A DNA stretch of 64,000 bases, taken from the NCBI GenBank assembly GCA_963781305.1, contig CAWAFL010000001.1:1116001-1180000 (forward strand), written 5' to 3'. The stretch is from DASXMT01 sp963781305. Its GTDB lineage: Bacteria > Actinomycetota > Acidimicrobiia > Acidimicrobiales > RAAP-2. Positions 1 to 8,360 of the stretch are shown in pieces. A model generated the notes under the pieces. It saw only the letters and a program-made list of their open reading frames with translations. It was not told the origin of the DNA and made no database searches. Every line of letters starts with the position of its first letter. The first letter of the stretch is position 1. The position numbers were made by a program, and so were the translations under genes.

Positions 1-609
1 TGGGCCTCGACGCCGTCGTGCCGGGCCGTCAGGGCGGCCGAGGCGGAGGGCTGGTCGGCCGTCGACCACGTGGTCTGCTACCAGATGGGCAACCCGGTCG
101 ACGAGACCATCGACGAGTTCATGACGCTGGGCCGTCACCTGGCCGAAGTGGGCCGGTACTCCCAGGCGCTGCCCTCCCAGTACCGGGGGGCGTTGCGGCT
201 CCTCGAGGCCCACGCCGCCCCTCGCGTCCTTGTCGCCGCCGAGGTCGTGCCCTTCCGACCGCACCGGGGCGTCTATCTGATCGTCGAAGAGCCCACCGAC
301 CCATCGGAACGGGACGCATACCTCCAACGGAGGCACGTCGAGCTGGTCCCCGAGCTGGTGTCGGTACCCGGTGTGGCCGGGGCGTGGACGTACGCCACCA
401 CCCCGGCCATCCGTCGACCGATGTTCAGCGAGGGCGCCTACACCATGACCCTCTGTTACCTCGACGACGATCCGGCCACGGTCGGGGCGCGGCTGGCCCC
501 GGTGCTCGAGCGGGCATGGGAGAACGCGCCGGTCCGGCCATTGCTCGCCGCCCCCTTCGAGTCGATGATGCGATGGGATTGGGACCGGTTCGGCCCCAAC
601 CCGGGTTGA
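1..609 (+). CDS. Conserved hypothetical protein, 5' truncated by window edge
   Basis: The frame is open from base 1 to the TGA at 607-609, so the true start lies upstream of the window. A GTG at 70 is the first internal start but the frame before it also reads as plausible protein. About 200 residues are visible. The pattern of alternating strands and helices, with a segment containing RRHVELVPELVSVPGV followed by a W-x-Y strand, resembles dimeric alpha/beta-barrel (EthD/NIPSNAP-like) proteins, but I do not recognise a specific family. The C-terminal part is rich in Trp, Asp and Phe. It converges on the thioesterase gene at 632, with 22 bases between them. Function unknown. Confidence 0.6.
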   Translation, partial: WASTPSCRAVRAAEAEGWSAVDHVVCYQMGNPVDETIDEFMTLGRHLAEVGRYSQALPSQYRGALRLLEAHAAPRVLVAAEVVPFRPHRGVYLIVEEPTDPSERDAYLQRRHVELVPELVSVPGVAGAWTYATTPAIRRPMFSEGAYTMTLCYLDDDPATVGARLAPVLERAWENAPVRPLLAAPFESMMRWDWDRFGPNPG

Positions 610-631
610 CCGAAGCCCCCGCTGGGCATCG

Positions 632-1075
632 CTACGGCGCGCCGGCGGGCGGTCCCGTGGGTCGGACCGAAAAGGTGAGCGTGGCCGTGGCCACGTAAAG
701 GTCCTCTGCCCCACGGTCGTGCACGTCCACCCGGACAACGGCAGTCCGCTTCCCCCGACGTAGCACATGGGCGGTGGCGCGGACAGGACCGACGCGAGCG
801 GCGTCCAGAAAGGTGATGAACATGTCGCTGGTGGTTCCCCGCTGCGGGCCGAGCTCGCCCTCGAGCAGGACGGTGCCAGCCACCAGATCGATGAGCGTGG
901 CCATGAGGCCGCCCTGCAGGGCCCCCGAGCTGTTCACCACCTGAGGAGTGACCTCCATCTCGATCGCCCCGTCGGCCCCGTCCACATCGACGGTGGTGAG
1001 GTCAAAGGCATCGAAGGCGTGGCCTCGAGCCAGGCCGGGGCGGCGCTTTTCACCCGGGTCGCTCGCGTCGGTCAT
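632..1075 (-). CDS. PaaI-like hotdog-fold thioesterase
   Basis: A 147-residue protein of the size of single-domain hotdog acyl-CoA thioesterases. The central segment VNSSGALQGGLMATLIDL matches the family pattern in which a small residue and Gly-Gly precede the long hotdog helix with an acidic residue near its end. It would hydrolyse an acyl- or aryl-CoA to release CoA in the cytoplasm. The ATG at 1075 is chosen; an upstream extension of the open frame runs inside the neighbouring SDR gene and reads as a shadow. It lies 10 bases downstream of the SDR and is probably cotranscribed with it. The exact substrate cannot be inferred. Confidence 0.75.
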   Translation of the reverse strand: MTDASDPGEKRRPGLARGHAFDAFDLTTVDVDGADGAIEMEVTPQVVNSSGALQGGLMATLIDLVAGTVLLEGELGPQRGTTSDMFITFLDAARVGPVRATAHVLRRGKRTAVVRVDVHDRGAEDLYVATATLTFSVRPTGPPAGAP

Positions 1076-1085
1076 CGTCGCAGAC

Positions 1086-1865
1086 TCACCTGGGGCTCTT
1101 CGGCCCAAAGCGAATGGCTCCGTCGATCCGAATGATCTCGCCGTTGAGGTACGAGTTCTCCCAAATGGACTGGACCAGTTGCGCGTACTCTGCGGGCTGG
1201 CCCATCCGCTTGGGGAAGGGGACAACCGGCGCCCACATCGCTTCCACCACCTCGGGATCGGCCCCGTAGGCGGGGGTGATGAACGTTCCCGGCGCGATGG
1301 TGACCACGCGGATGCCAACCACGGCCAGATCCCGGGCCGCGGTCAGGGTCATCCCCACCACACCACCCTTGGCGCTGGCGTAGGCCACCTGCCCGATCGT
1401 GCCTTCGAAGGCGGCGATGGAGGCGGTGTTGATGATGACACCGCGCTCACCGTCTTCTTTGGGATCCGACTTGGCCATGGCCGCAGCCGAGAGGCGCAGC
1501 ACATTGAACGTTCCCACCAGGTAGTGATCGATCACCTTGCGGAAGTCGTCCAGCGCGTGCGGGTTGCCGTCGGCCTTCAGCGTCCGCCCGCCGCCGCCGA
1601 ACCCACCGTGGACAGCCACGGTCACGCGAACCGGACCAAGACTGGCGGCGCGGTCCAGGGCGTGGGACACGCTCTCCTCGCTGGTGGCGTCGGTCTCCAC
1701 GAACTCAGTCGCCGAGCCCAGCTCCTTGGCCAGTGCTGCCCCCTTGTCCTTGGCCAGGTCGGCGATGACCACCTTTGCCCCCGCCGCCACCAGGCGCCGC
1801 ACCGTCGCTTCGCCCAGACCCCCTGCCCCGCCGGTCACCAATGCTGCTGAACCGCTGATATCCAT
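1086..1865 (-). CDS. SDR, 3-hydroxyacyl-CoA dehydrogenase type 2-like
   Basis: A classical short-chain dehydrogenase of 259 residues. It has the cofactor motif TGGAGGLG at residues 11-18, a catalytic Ser in NTASIAAF, and YASAK for the Tyr-Lys pair. The segment around VAYASAKGGVVGMTL and the absence of an NNAG motif (AVHGGFGGGG instead) resemble type 2 3-hydroxyacyl-CoA dehydrogenases, NAD-dependent enzymes of beta-oxidation. The ATG at 1865 is preferred over the GTG at 1871 because GAGAGGAG lies directly before it with five bases of spacing and would overlap the GTG. The following thioesterase suggests a small acyl-CoA operon. Confidence 0.82.
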   Translation of the reverse strand: MDISGSAALVTGGAGGLGEATVRRLVAAGAKVVIADLAKDKGAALAKELGSATEFVETDATSEESVSHALDRAASLGPVRVTVAVHGGFGGGGRTLKADGNPHALDDFRKVIDHYLVGTFNVLRLSAAAMAKSDPKEDGERGVIINTASIAAFEGTIGQVAYASAKGGVVGMTLTAARDLAVVGIRVVTIAPGTFITPAYGADPEVVEAMWAPVVPFPKRMGQPAEYAQLVQSIWENSYLNGEIIRIDGAIRFGPKSPR

Positions 1866-2053
1866 GTTCACTCCTCTCGCATGTGCCGCCGATTGACGAC
1901 GGGGGCTGGAGATTGCGGTCGGGTTCCCCCACCATCAGGGAACCATTGTTCTCGCCCAGCCGGCGCCAACAGTAGACGACGCCGAGGCCGGTCCTATAGT
2001 TGGCGACGGGGCCTCAGGACCTGGACTTCCGGCTCCTGGAGGAGGAATTGCCC

Positions 2054-2506
2054 GTGCGGTTCAACCATATGGAGCTCACGTTCGCCCGCGGCGCGCTGGA
2101 CGAGCGGGCCCGCTCCGACATCGACTCGTTCTACAGCGGCGTGCTGGGCTGGCAGTCGGCTCCCTACGAGCTGTTCGGCCAGCTCGGACAGCTGCTGAGG
2201 CCCGACGACGGCCAGTTCATCCTTCTGATGGAGGTCGATGATCCCATCCAGTCGCCCAGCTACGACCATCTGGGCCTGCTACTGGACTCCCCCGACGAGG
2301 TGGACGACCTCTTGGACGAGTGCCGCCGGTTCCAGGAAAAGGACGATCGGCTGGCGCTGCTGGAGCTAGACGACCTCGTCAATCCCCGGGTGACCCAGCA
2401 CGCCTTCTACGTGCGCTACATCCTGCCCATATGGTTCGACGTCCATGCCCTGATCTATCCCCCCGGTGCCGGGCCCGAACGCAGCTGGCAGTACACCGCG
2501 TCCTGA
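2054..2506 (+). CDS. VOC-fold (glyoxalase/bleomycin-resistance-like) protein
   Basis: A 150-residue protein beginning with VRFNHMELTF, typical for the first strand of a vicinal-oxygen-chelate domain, where the His is often a metal ligand. Further features are SFYSGVLGW (the FY..VLGW signature) and a second half ending in FDVHALIYPP. The GTG at 2054 is selected because GGAGGAGG at 2038-2045 is spaced eight bases upstream; a longer frame from 2000 has no ribosome site. It may be a dioxygenase, lyase or binding protein. It is transcribed divergently from the SDR pair, across 188 bases, and precedes the M24/P450 operon. Confidence 0.72.
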   Translation: MRFNHMELTFARGALDERARSDIDSFYSGVLGWQSAPYELFGQLGQLLRPDDGQFILLMEVDDPIQSPSYDHLGLLLDSPDEVDDLLDECRRFQEKDDRLALLELDDLVNPRVTQHAFYVRYILPIWFDVHALIYPPGAGPERSWQYTAS

Positions 2507-2544
2507 GAAACACGTCGGCGCCGCCGGTTGGAGAACCACCGTTG

Positions 2545-2550
2545 TAGGAT
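2545..2550 (+). promoter_or_regulatory. Candidate -10 box for the M24/P450 operon
   Basis: TAGGAT lies 23 bases before the leader ORF start and fits the actinobacterial -10 consensus TANNNT. No good -35 hexamer is visible at 16-18 bases upstream, which is common in high-GC actinobacteria. A transcript starting near 2557 would carry the leader ORF and the strong ribosome site at 2562-2568. Confidence 0.35.
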
Positions 2551-2573
2551 CAAGCCGACGGAAGGAGGGGGTC

Positions 2574-2666
2574 GTGATCCACCCACAGCGGTTCGCGGCA
2601 ATTCGTCCCTCCGGGCAGACGGGCGACCGCAGGCAGATACGCAGGATCGGGAGGGAAGCTCCATGA
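2574..2666 (+). CDS. 30-codon leader ORF translationally coupled to the M24 operon
   Basis: A GTG at 2574 follows a near-perfect Shine-Dalgarno sequence (AAGGAGG at 2562-2568) with five bases of spacing. It opens a 30-residue reading frame that ends in TGA at 2664-2666. The last bases form ATGA with the start of the first M24 gene, so termination of the leader coincides with the start of the next gene. The peptide begins VIHPQRFAAIRPSG and becomes Arg-rich (RRQIRRIGR), with no hydrophobic segment. It could be a regulatory leader that couples or attenuates translation, or a small protein. The ribosome site and the overlap are seen directly; the function is inference. Confidence 0.5.
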   Translation: MIHPQRFAAIRPSGQTGDRRQIRRIGREAP

Positions 2667-3901
2667 CGGCGGAGGACTGGGCAACGGGGGCGGCGATCGC
2701 CGGGCTGCCCGTACCGAGCGAGCCCGATCTGGCCCGGATGCGAGCCGATCGGCACCGCCGGTTGCAACAGCACCTCGAGACCCAGGGCCTTGACGGGCTC
2801 GTGCTCCTCGGCTGCAGCTCGGTGGCCTATGCCACCGGAGCGGACGCACCCGGTGAGGACAGCGGCCGGGCGGGACTGTTCCGGTCCGTGGCCGTCGTCG
2901 TGACCGGGGCGGCTGCCCCCCACCTTTTCACCCCCTACTGGGACGGGGCGCCGCTCGAGCTCCCGGCCGACCACCTGCACGGGCCGCTCTTCCCCGACCT
3001 GGAGGATGGGATCGGCGAGATGGCCGAAGCGCTGGGCCAGCTGTTCGCCCCCGGAGCCCGCCTCGGCGTCGACGAGCAGACCCACCCCATGCTGGGCGCC
3101 CTCGGCGGGTTCCAGTGGACCGACGCCCGAGATGTGCTGGGGCCGGCCAAGCTGACCAAGACCCCCGACGAGGTTTCGTGCATCCGAGCCGCCCAGCGGA
3201 TCACCGAGCTGGCCATGGACGCCACCCGGCCGACCCTGCGACCCGGGGTCCGCCAGACCGAGCTGAGCGGGACGTTCCTGCGTCGGGTCTTCGAGCTGGG
3301 GGCGACGGCCAACGCCATCGACCCGATCTGGCAGGTCATGGAGCCGACCAGAGCGGCCGGGCCCTGGACCAGCCACGGCGACCTGGCCTATCCCACCTCC
3401 ACCACCGACCGGATCCTCCGTGCCGGCGACGTCATCTGGGTGGATGCGGGCATCTCCCACCATGGCTACGCGTCGGACTACGGCCGGACCTGGCTCACCA
3501 GCTCCGACCCCCATCCGTCGGACCGCCAGGTTTCGCAGTTCCGGCGCTGGCGTTCGGTGGTGGACTCCGCTCTCGACATCTGCAAGCCGGGAGTGACCGC
3601 TCTGGAGCTCGGTCGTGCCGCCGTCGCCGCCAATGACGGGGTCAAGCCCTGGATCGAGCACTTCTACCTGGCCCACGGGGTGGGGACCGACAGTGCCGAG
3701 ATGCCCTTAATCGGGACCGATCTGGGCGAGGCCTTCGATGAGACGCTGGTCATGGTGCCGGGCATGGTCGTAGTGTTCGAACCGGTGATCTGGGACGAGG
3801 GGGCGTCGGGCTACCGGTCCGAGGACATCGTGGCCATCACCGACGACGGGTGGGTCCCGCTCAGCGGCACCCGGTACGACCCCTTCGAGGTGGGACAGTG
3901 A
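2663..3901 (+). CDS. M24 family metallohydrolase (aminopeptidase P / creatinase fold), metal site intact
   Basis: A 412-residue two-domain pita-bread protein: a creatinase-type N-terminal domain up to about residue 160 and a C-terminal M24 catalytic domain. All five metal ligands expected for M24 enzymes are visible: Asp261 in VDAG, Asp272 in SDYGRT, His338 in AHGVGTD, Glu373 in VFEP and Glu387 in RSEDIV. Such enzymes cleave Xaa-Pro bonds or other C-N and related bonds in small molecules. The ATG at 2663 has GGGAGG ten bases upstream and overlaps the leader stop codon. The next gene, a degenerate paralogue, starts within its stop codon, so the two products are probably made in similar amounts and may associate. 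The substrate is unknown. Confidence 0.85.
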   Translation: MTAEDWATGAAIAGLPVPSEPDLARMRADRHRRLQQHLETQGLDGLVLLGCSSVAYATGADAPGEDSGRAGLFRSVAVVVTGAAAPHLFTPYWDGAPLELPADHLHGPLFPDLEDGIGEMAEALGQLFAPGARLGVDEQTHPMLGALGGFQWTDARDVLGPAKLTKTPDEVSCIRAAQRITELAMDATRPTLRPGVRQTELSGTFLRRVFELGATANAIDPIWQVMEPTRAAGPWTSHGDLAYPTSTTDRILRAGDVIWVDAGISHHGYASDYGRTWLTSSDPHPSDRQVSQFRRWRSVVDSALDICKPGVTALELGRAAVAANDGVKPWIEHFYLAHGVGTDSAEMPLIGTDLGEAFDETLVMVPGMVVVFEPVIWDEGASGYRSEDIVAITDDGWVPLSGTRYDPFEVGQ

Positions 3902-5040
3902 ACGCCGGGGTCATGGCGCTCGAGGACACCGCCCGCGTCGACTTCACGCGGCTGCGCCAGGAGCGCCGGCGACGCCTGTTCGACGCCATGGATGCCGCCA
4001 GGCTCGACGCCGTCGTCCTCGGTCGGTCGGGGAACGTCCGCTATGCGTCGGGTGCTCGCCAGCTGTGGCGGGCAGGGACCTTCCCCTTTGCCCCGGTGTG
4101 CGTGGTGGTGCGGAGCACAGAACGCGTCCACCTCCTGTCGGTATGGGACGAGGGTATTCCCCCCGAGATCGGCCACGAGGATCTCTACGGGATGTTCTGG
4201 AACCCGGCCCACCTGCTGGCCGCGCTGGGAGCGATCCCAGGGCTGGCCGCGTCCCGCCGGGTCGGGACCGACTCCCTCAGCCCTTTCTTCGCACAGGTAC
4301 TGCCCACGGTGGTGCCCACGGCCGAGCTGGCCGACGCGTCGAACGCGCTGGCCCGGGCCCGGACGACCAAGACGCCCGACGAGATCGCCTGCATCACCGT
4401 GGCTGCCGCCCTGGCTGAGGCCGGGCTCTCGGCCCTCGAGGCCGCATTGGCTCCCGGGGTGACCGAACGGGAGCTGCTCGGCGTGTACGACGAATGCGTC
4501 GCCAGCCTGGGCGCGCCCACGCCGCCGAGCGAGAGCGTGGCCTTCGCCACACCCCGCCGCGGTCCCGTCCGTTTCCGGAACCTGGTCAGCGGTCGACCGA
4601 TCGGCGACGACGAGCTGGTGGTCCTGTCCCCCGGCGCCCTCTACGCCGGCTACGAGGGTGGGCTGGCCCGGACCCGGGCCTCCGGCGCCACCCCAGCGCC
4701 GGGAACGTCGGCGCTGGCCGACCGATGCTTCCGGGGGCTCGACGCCCTGCTCGCCGCCTGCCAGCCGGGGAACACCGGCTCCGATCTGTACAAGGCGTGG
4801 GAGTCGACCGGCGAGCCCGAGGCCTCTGTGGCCCTGGCCCACGGGATCGGCCTCGGGGCCGAAGCTCCGCTGATCGGCTTCGGGCGGGGTGCGGCGGCAT
4901 CCCTGGACGAGGGCTCGGTCCTCAGCGTCCAGTCGTGGGTGACCGCCGAAGGTACCGGCGGGTTTCTCCAGCGCGAGCTGGTTCGGGTGGGGGCCGATGG
5001 GCCAGAAGTGCTGACCAGAGGGGAAAGGTCCCTTTCATGA
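3898..5040 (+). CDS. M24-fold protein with lost metal ligands (creatinase-like or pseudoenzyme)
   Basis: A 380-residue homologue of the preceding gene, sharing the N-terminal creatinase domain and the TKTPDEIACI linker. The M24 metal site is not conserved: the two Asp positions are Ser244 and Gly255 (SPGALYAGYEGG), the first Glu is Gln345 and only His315 and Glu360 remain. Creatinase itself is a metal-independent M24-fold hydrolase, so it could be an enzyme of that style, or a structural partner for its intact neighbour. The GTG at 3898 forms a GTGA overlap with the upstream stop; an ATG at 3913 is an alternative. It is followed by an ATGA overlap with the P450 gene. Confidence 0.82.
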   Translation: MNAGVMALEDTARVDFTRLRQERRRRLFDAMDAARLDAVVLGRSGNVRYASGARQLWRAGTFPFAPVCVVVRSTERVHLLSVWDEGIPPEIGHEDLYGMFWNPAHLLAALGAIPGLAASRRVGTDSLSPFFAQVLPTVVPTAELADASNALARARTTKTPDEIACITVAAALAEAGLSALEAALAPGVTERELLGVYDECVASLGAPTPPSESVAFATPRRGPVRFRNLVSGRPIGDDELVVLSPGALYAGYEGGLARTRASGATPAPGTSALADRCFRGLDALLAACQPGNTGSDLYKAWESTGEPEASVALAHGIGLGAEAPLIGFGRGAAASLDEGSVLSVQSWVTAEGTGGFLQRELVRVGADGPEVLTRGERSLS

Positions 5041-6293
5041 GCGTGACCGACGATGCGATGGTCGACTTCGACCATCATTCCGACGAGTTCTTCGACAACC
5101 GTCACGAGAAGTGGGCGGACCTCCGGAAGTGCCCGGTGGCGCACAACTCCCACTACGGGGGCTTTTGGATCGTGAGCGGCTACGACGAGGTGGCCGCGGT
5201 GTCGCGGGACGGCGCCACGTTCACCTCCAAGTACGAGGAGAACTCGCCCGACGGCATCGAGTACATCGGCATCATGGGCGTCCCGCGTATGCCCGGGGTG
5301 CCCCCGGCCCTGATAGCCGAGGTCGAGGGCCCGACCCATGCCTCGTTGCGGCGGATCCTCAACCCCTTCATGCTGCCCTCGGCGGTGGCCGCCTACCGGC
5401 CCTTCATCGAACAGTGCGCCACCTGGTTCTTGGACCAGAAGATCGCCGACGGCGGCATGGACATCGTCACCGATTTCTCCAATGCCGTCCCCGCCGTCCT
5501 CACCATGAAGATGGTGGGACTCCCCTGTGAGAGCTGGACGTACTACGCCAAGGTCTTCCACTCGGTGAACGCGGCCGGCAATGAGGACGAGGAGCAGACC
5601 CGTTCACGCGACATGATCGCCGACATGATCGCCGAGCTGCTGCGGACCGCCGAGGAGCGCCGGAAGGAGCCTCGCGACGACGTCTTGAGCCAGCTGGTCA
5701 ACCTGGAGATCGAGGACGGCCGCAAGCTGCGCGACGACGAGCTCATCGGCGTGTTGTGGAACCTCATCGGTGGCGGGCTGGACACCACGTCGTCACTCAC
5801 GTCGCTCGCCCTGTATCACCTCGACACCCATCACGACCTGCGTCAGCGCCTCATCGACGAGCCCGACCTCCTGGTGCCGGCGACCGAGGAATTCCTTCGC
5901 TTCACGTCGGTCAACGAGACCCTGACCCGGACGGTGGCGGCCGACGTGGAACTGGGAGGCCGGCAGCTCAAACGGGGCGACTTCGTGATGATGAGCTGGT
6001 TGGCGGCCAACTTCGACGAGAAGGTCTTCGACCGGCCCGACCAGGTGGTGCTGGATCGCACACCCAACCCCCACCTGGCCTTCGGCGTCGGCCCCCACCG
6101 CTGCATCGGCATGCACCTGGCCCGGACCATGTTCGCCGTGCTGATGGGCGAGGTCCTGACCCGGATTCCCGACTACCAGGTCGACCATGAGGCAACCCGC
6201 TTCTACAAGGGGAACCCGGAGCTGGCCGGGGTGGTCACCATGCCGGCGACGTTCACCCCCGGTCCCGCGGTCGGGGTGGATCGACCCTTCTGA
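5037..6293 (+). CDS. Cytochrome P450
   Basis: A soluble bacterial P450 of 418 residues. The I-helix oxygen-binding motif is GGGLDTTSS (245-253), the K-helix ExxR is Glu285-Arg288, and the haem loop FGVGPHRCIGMHLAR carries the thiolate ligand Cys356. It would hydroxylate or otherwise oxidise a small hydrophobic molecule, using electrons from a ferredoxin or reductase; none is encoded here. The ATG at 5037 overlaps the previous stop (ATGA), and the N-terminus MSVTDDAMVDFDHHSDEF is normal for actinobacterial CYPs. Its location in an operon with M24, SDR and Gfo/Idh proteins suggests oxidation of the substrate those enzymes handle. Confidence 0.95.
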   Translation: MSVTDDAMVDFDHHSDEFFDNRHEKWADLRKCPVAHNSHYGGFWIVSGYDEVAAVSRDGATFTSKYEENSPDGIEYIGIMGVPRMPGVPPALIAEVEGPTHASLRRILNPFMLPSAVAAYRPFIEQCATWFLDQKIADGGMDIVTDFSNAVPAVLTMKMVGLPCESWTYYAKVFHSVNAAGNEDEEQTRSRDMIADMIAELLRTAEERRKEPRDDVLSQLVNLEIEDGRKLRDDELIGVLWNLIGGGLDTTSSLTSLALYHLDTHHDLRQRLIDEPDLLVPATEEFLRFTSVNETLTRTVAADVELGGRQLKRGDFVMMSWLAANFDEKVFDRPDQVVLDRTPNPHLAFGVGPHRCIGMHLARTMFAVLMGEVLTRIPDYQVDHEATRFYKGNPELAGVVTMPATFTPGPAVGVDRPF

Positions 6294-6414
6294 ACCGTCG
6301 ATCGACAAGCGGTCCGTGCGGTGCATCGGCATCAGCGCGAGCCGTCCCTGCGGGGAAATGAGAAGGGCTCGGGATACGTCCCGGGCCGAAGTTCATCAAC
6401 GAGGAGGGGCAGTC

Positions 6415-7290
6415 ATGACAAGCGATCGCAGGGTGGCACTGGTCACCGGAGCCAGCCGAGGGGTGGGCCGGGCCGCAGCGGTGTCGCTGGCCAAAGCCGG
6501 TTTCGATGTCGTGGTCACCGCGCGCACCGTCCGCGAGGGCGAGGGCTTCGACGTGGCCCACGATGGAACCCGACGTGCGCTGCCCGGGAGCGTGGAGAGC
6601 ACGGCCGAGCTCGTGCGGGCCGAGGGCCGCGAGGCACTCGCCGTCGGCTTGGACCTGACCGACCCCCTCTCCATCGGCCTGGCCGTGGGGAGGATCCTCG
6701 AGCAGTGGGGCCACGTCGACGTGCTCGTCAACAATGCCATCTACACCGGTCGTGGGGCCCAGGCCGCCATCCTCGACCTCTCGCTGGCCGACTTGCGTGA
6801 CGAGATCGACATCGACGTCATGGGGCCGCTCGCCCTCATCTCGTTGCTCGTCCCCGCCATGGTCGAGCGGGGCGGGGGAACGGTGCTGAACGTGACGTCG
6901 GGGGTGGCCTACACCGATCCGGTCGACATGGGCAGCTACGGCGTCGGCTACGCCGTGGGCAAGGGAGGGCTCTTCAAGGTCTCCGGCATCCTGGCCGTCG
7001 AGCTGGGCGAGCGGGGCCTACGGTCCTACAACGTGCATCCCGGGTTCATCCGCACGGAGCGGATGCAGCTGCACGTGGCCGACCAGGAAGGCCTCGATCT
7101 GACCTACGCCGCTCCCCCCGAGGTGTGCGGCGAGGTCATCGCCTGGCTGGCCAACGATCCTCAGGACCCGCCGGTGAACGGGTCCCTCATCGAGAGCCAG
7201 GCCTTCTGCGCCGAGCACGGCCTGGTGGAGGGCTGGCCCCCCACCGATCGGCCGGCGGGCGATCCCCGGCTGGCCACCGACCGGGCGTGA
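6415..7290 (+). CDS. SDR family oxidoreductase
   Basis: A 291-residue classical SDR with the cofactor motif TGASRGVG (11-18), a VNNAI variant of the NNAG motif, a Ser in NVTSGVAY and a YAVGK Tyr-Lys pair. An insertion after the second strand (about residues 40-65) is longer than in most family members. The ATG at 6415 is preceded by GAGGAGGGG. It is separated from the P450 by 121 bases, so it may be served by read-through or by its own promoter, and it overlaps the following Gfo/Idh gene by GTGA. It probably oxidises or reduces a hydroxyl/keto group in the same pathway as the P450. Confidence 0.88.
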   Translation: MTSDRRVALVTGASRGVGRAAAVSLAKAGFDVVVTARTVREGEGFDVAHDGTRRALPGSVESTAELVRAEGREALAVGLDLTDPLSIGLAVGRILEQWGHVDVLVNNAIYTGRGAQAAILDLSLADLRDEIDIDVMGPLALISLLVPAMVERGGGTVLNVTSGVAYTDPVDMGSYGVGYAVGKGGLFKVSGILAVELGERGLRSYNVHPGFIRTERMQLHVADQEGLDLTYAAPPEVCGEVIAWLANDPQDPPVNGSLIESQAFCAEHGLVEGWPPTDRPAGDPRLATDRA

Positions 7291-8360
7291 GCCTGCGAGC
7301 CGCAGTCGTAGGCACCTCCTTCGGGGCCCGCATCCACGTACCGGCCCTGCGCGCCGCCGGGTTCGAGGTCGTAGCCCTGGTCGGTCGGGACCGGGGGCGT
7401 ACCGCCCGCCGGGCCGAGCGGCTGGGCGTCGACCACGCAGCCACCTCGATGGGCGAAGCGCTCGACGTCGGGGTCGACGCCGTATCGATTGCCGGGCCAC
7501 CGGCCTCCCATGCGCCCTTGGCCACCGAGGCCATCGAGGCCGGCTGCCACGTGCTGTGCGAGAAGCCGTTCACCCTCGATGCCACCCAGGCCCGGCAGCT
7601 GGTGAAGGCGGCCGACGCCGCCGGTGTCGTGGGTTGGCTGGGCCACGAATTCCGCTGGTCGCCTGACCAGGCGCTGATCGAGTGGGCCCTCGATTCGGGG
7701 CTCATCGGGACGCCGAGGCTGATGCTGGCGGCGTCGTTCCTGTCCATGCTCCGGTCATTTCCCATGGCCGACTGGTGGTACGACCCGGCCGCCGGGGGTG
7801 GATGGTTCGGCGCCTCCGGCTCGCATCGGATCGACGCCCTCCGCCAGTGGTTCGGCGAGGTCGAGGCGGTGAGCGCCGGCCTTCCCGCCGTGAGCGACCC
7901 GGCGCTGGCCGTGGACGACAGCTTCGACATTCGCTGTGTCATGCGCAGCGGGGTCGACGTCTCCCTCATGCAGAGTGCCGCAGCCATCGGGCCGGCGTGC
8001 TCGGTCAACCGCATCGTGGGCACGGGCGGGACCCTGTGGTCCGAGGCGGATGGCGTCCGGATCGCCGACGCCGACGACCCCGAGGGACGCCGGCTCGACC
8101 CGCCCGATTTCTTGGCCCTGCCCGATGTGGAGGACCTGGCCGTGGGTCCGCTGGCCGACATGACCCGCACGGAACTCCCGCCCTACATCATGTTGACCCG
8201 CGCCTTTCGGCGGGCCATCGAGGGCGAGCCGGCGCGTCCCGGTCCCCGACCGGCCACCTTCGCCGACGGCCTGGCCTGCATGCAGGTGGTCGACGCCGTG
8301 CGTCAATCGGCAGCGACCGGTGGAAGCTGGATAACCCTGGAACCCGGAGGTCCGACATGA
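7287..8360 (+). CDS. Gfo/Idh/MocA family NAD(P)-dependent oxidoreductase
   Basis: A 357-residue protein with an N-terminal Rossmann domain (AAVVGTSFGARIHVPAL), the signature CEKPFTLD near residue 94 containing the conserved EKP lysine, and a C-terminal alpha/beta substrate domain. Members oxidise or reduce sugars, inositols and other polyols or related rings. The start is a GTG at 7287 inside the upstream stop codon (GTGA). The next gene starts in its own stop codon (ATGA). A sugar-like or polyol-like moiety is therefore possible for the operon substrate, but the family is too broad to be sure. Confidence 0.86.
   Translation: MSLRAAVVGTSFGARIHVPALRAAGFEVVALVGRDRGRTARRAERLGVDHAATSMGEALDVGVDAVSIAGPPASHAPLATEAIEAGCHVLCEKPFTLDATQARQLVKAADAAGVVGWLGHEFRWSPDQALIEWALDSGLIGTPRLMLAASFLSMLRSFPMADWWYDPAAGGGWFGASGSHRIDALRQWFGEVEAVSAGLPAVSDPALAVDDSFDIRCVMRSGVDVSLMQSAAAIGPACSVNRIVGTGGTLWSEADGVRIADADDPEGRRLDPPDFLALPDVEDLAVGPLADMTRTELPPYIMLTRAFRRAIEGEPARPGPRPATFADGLACMQVVDAVRQSAATGGSWITLEPGGPT

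Noticed and set aside
4494..5036. N-terminal extension of the P450
   Set aside because: The frame is open upstream but runs inside the second M24 gene; the ATGA overlap at 5037 gives a normal P450 N-terminus.
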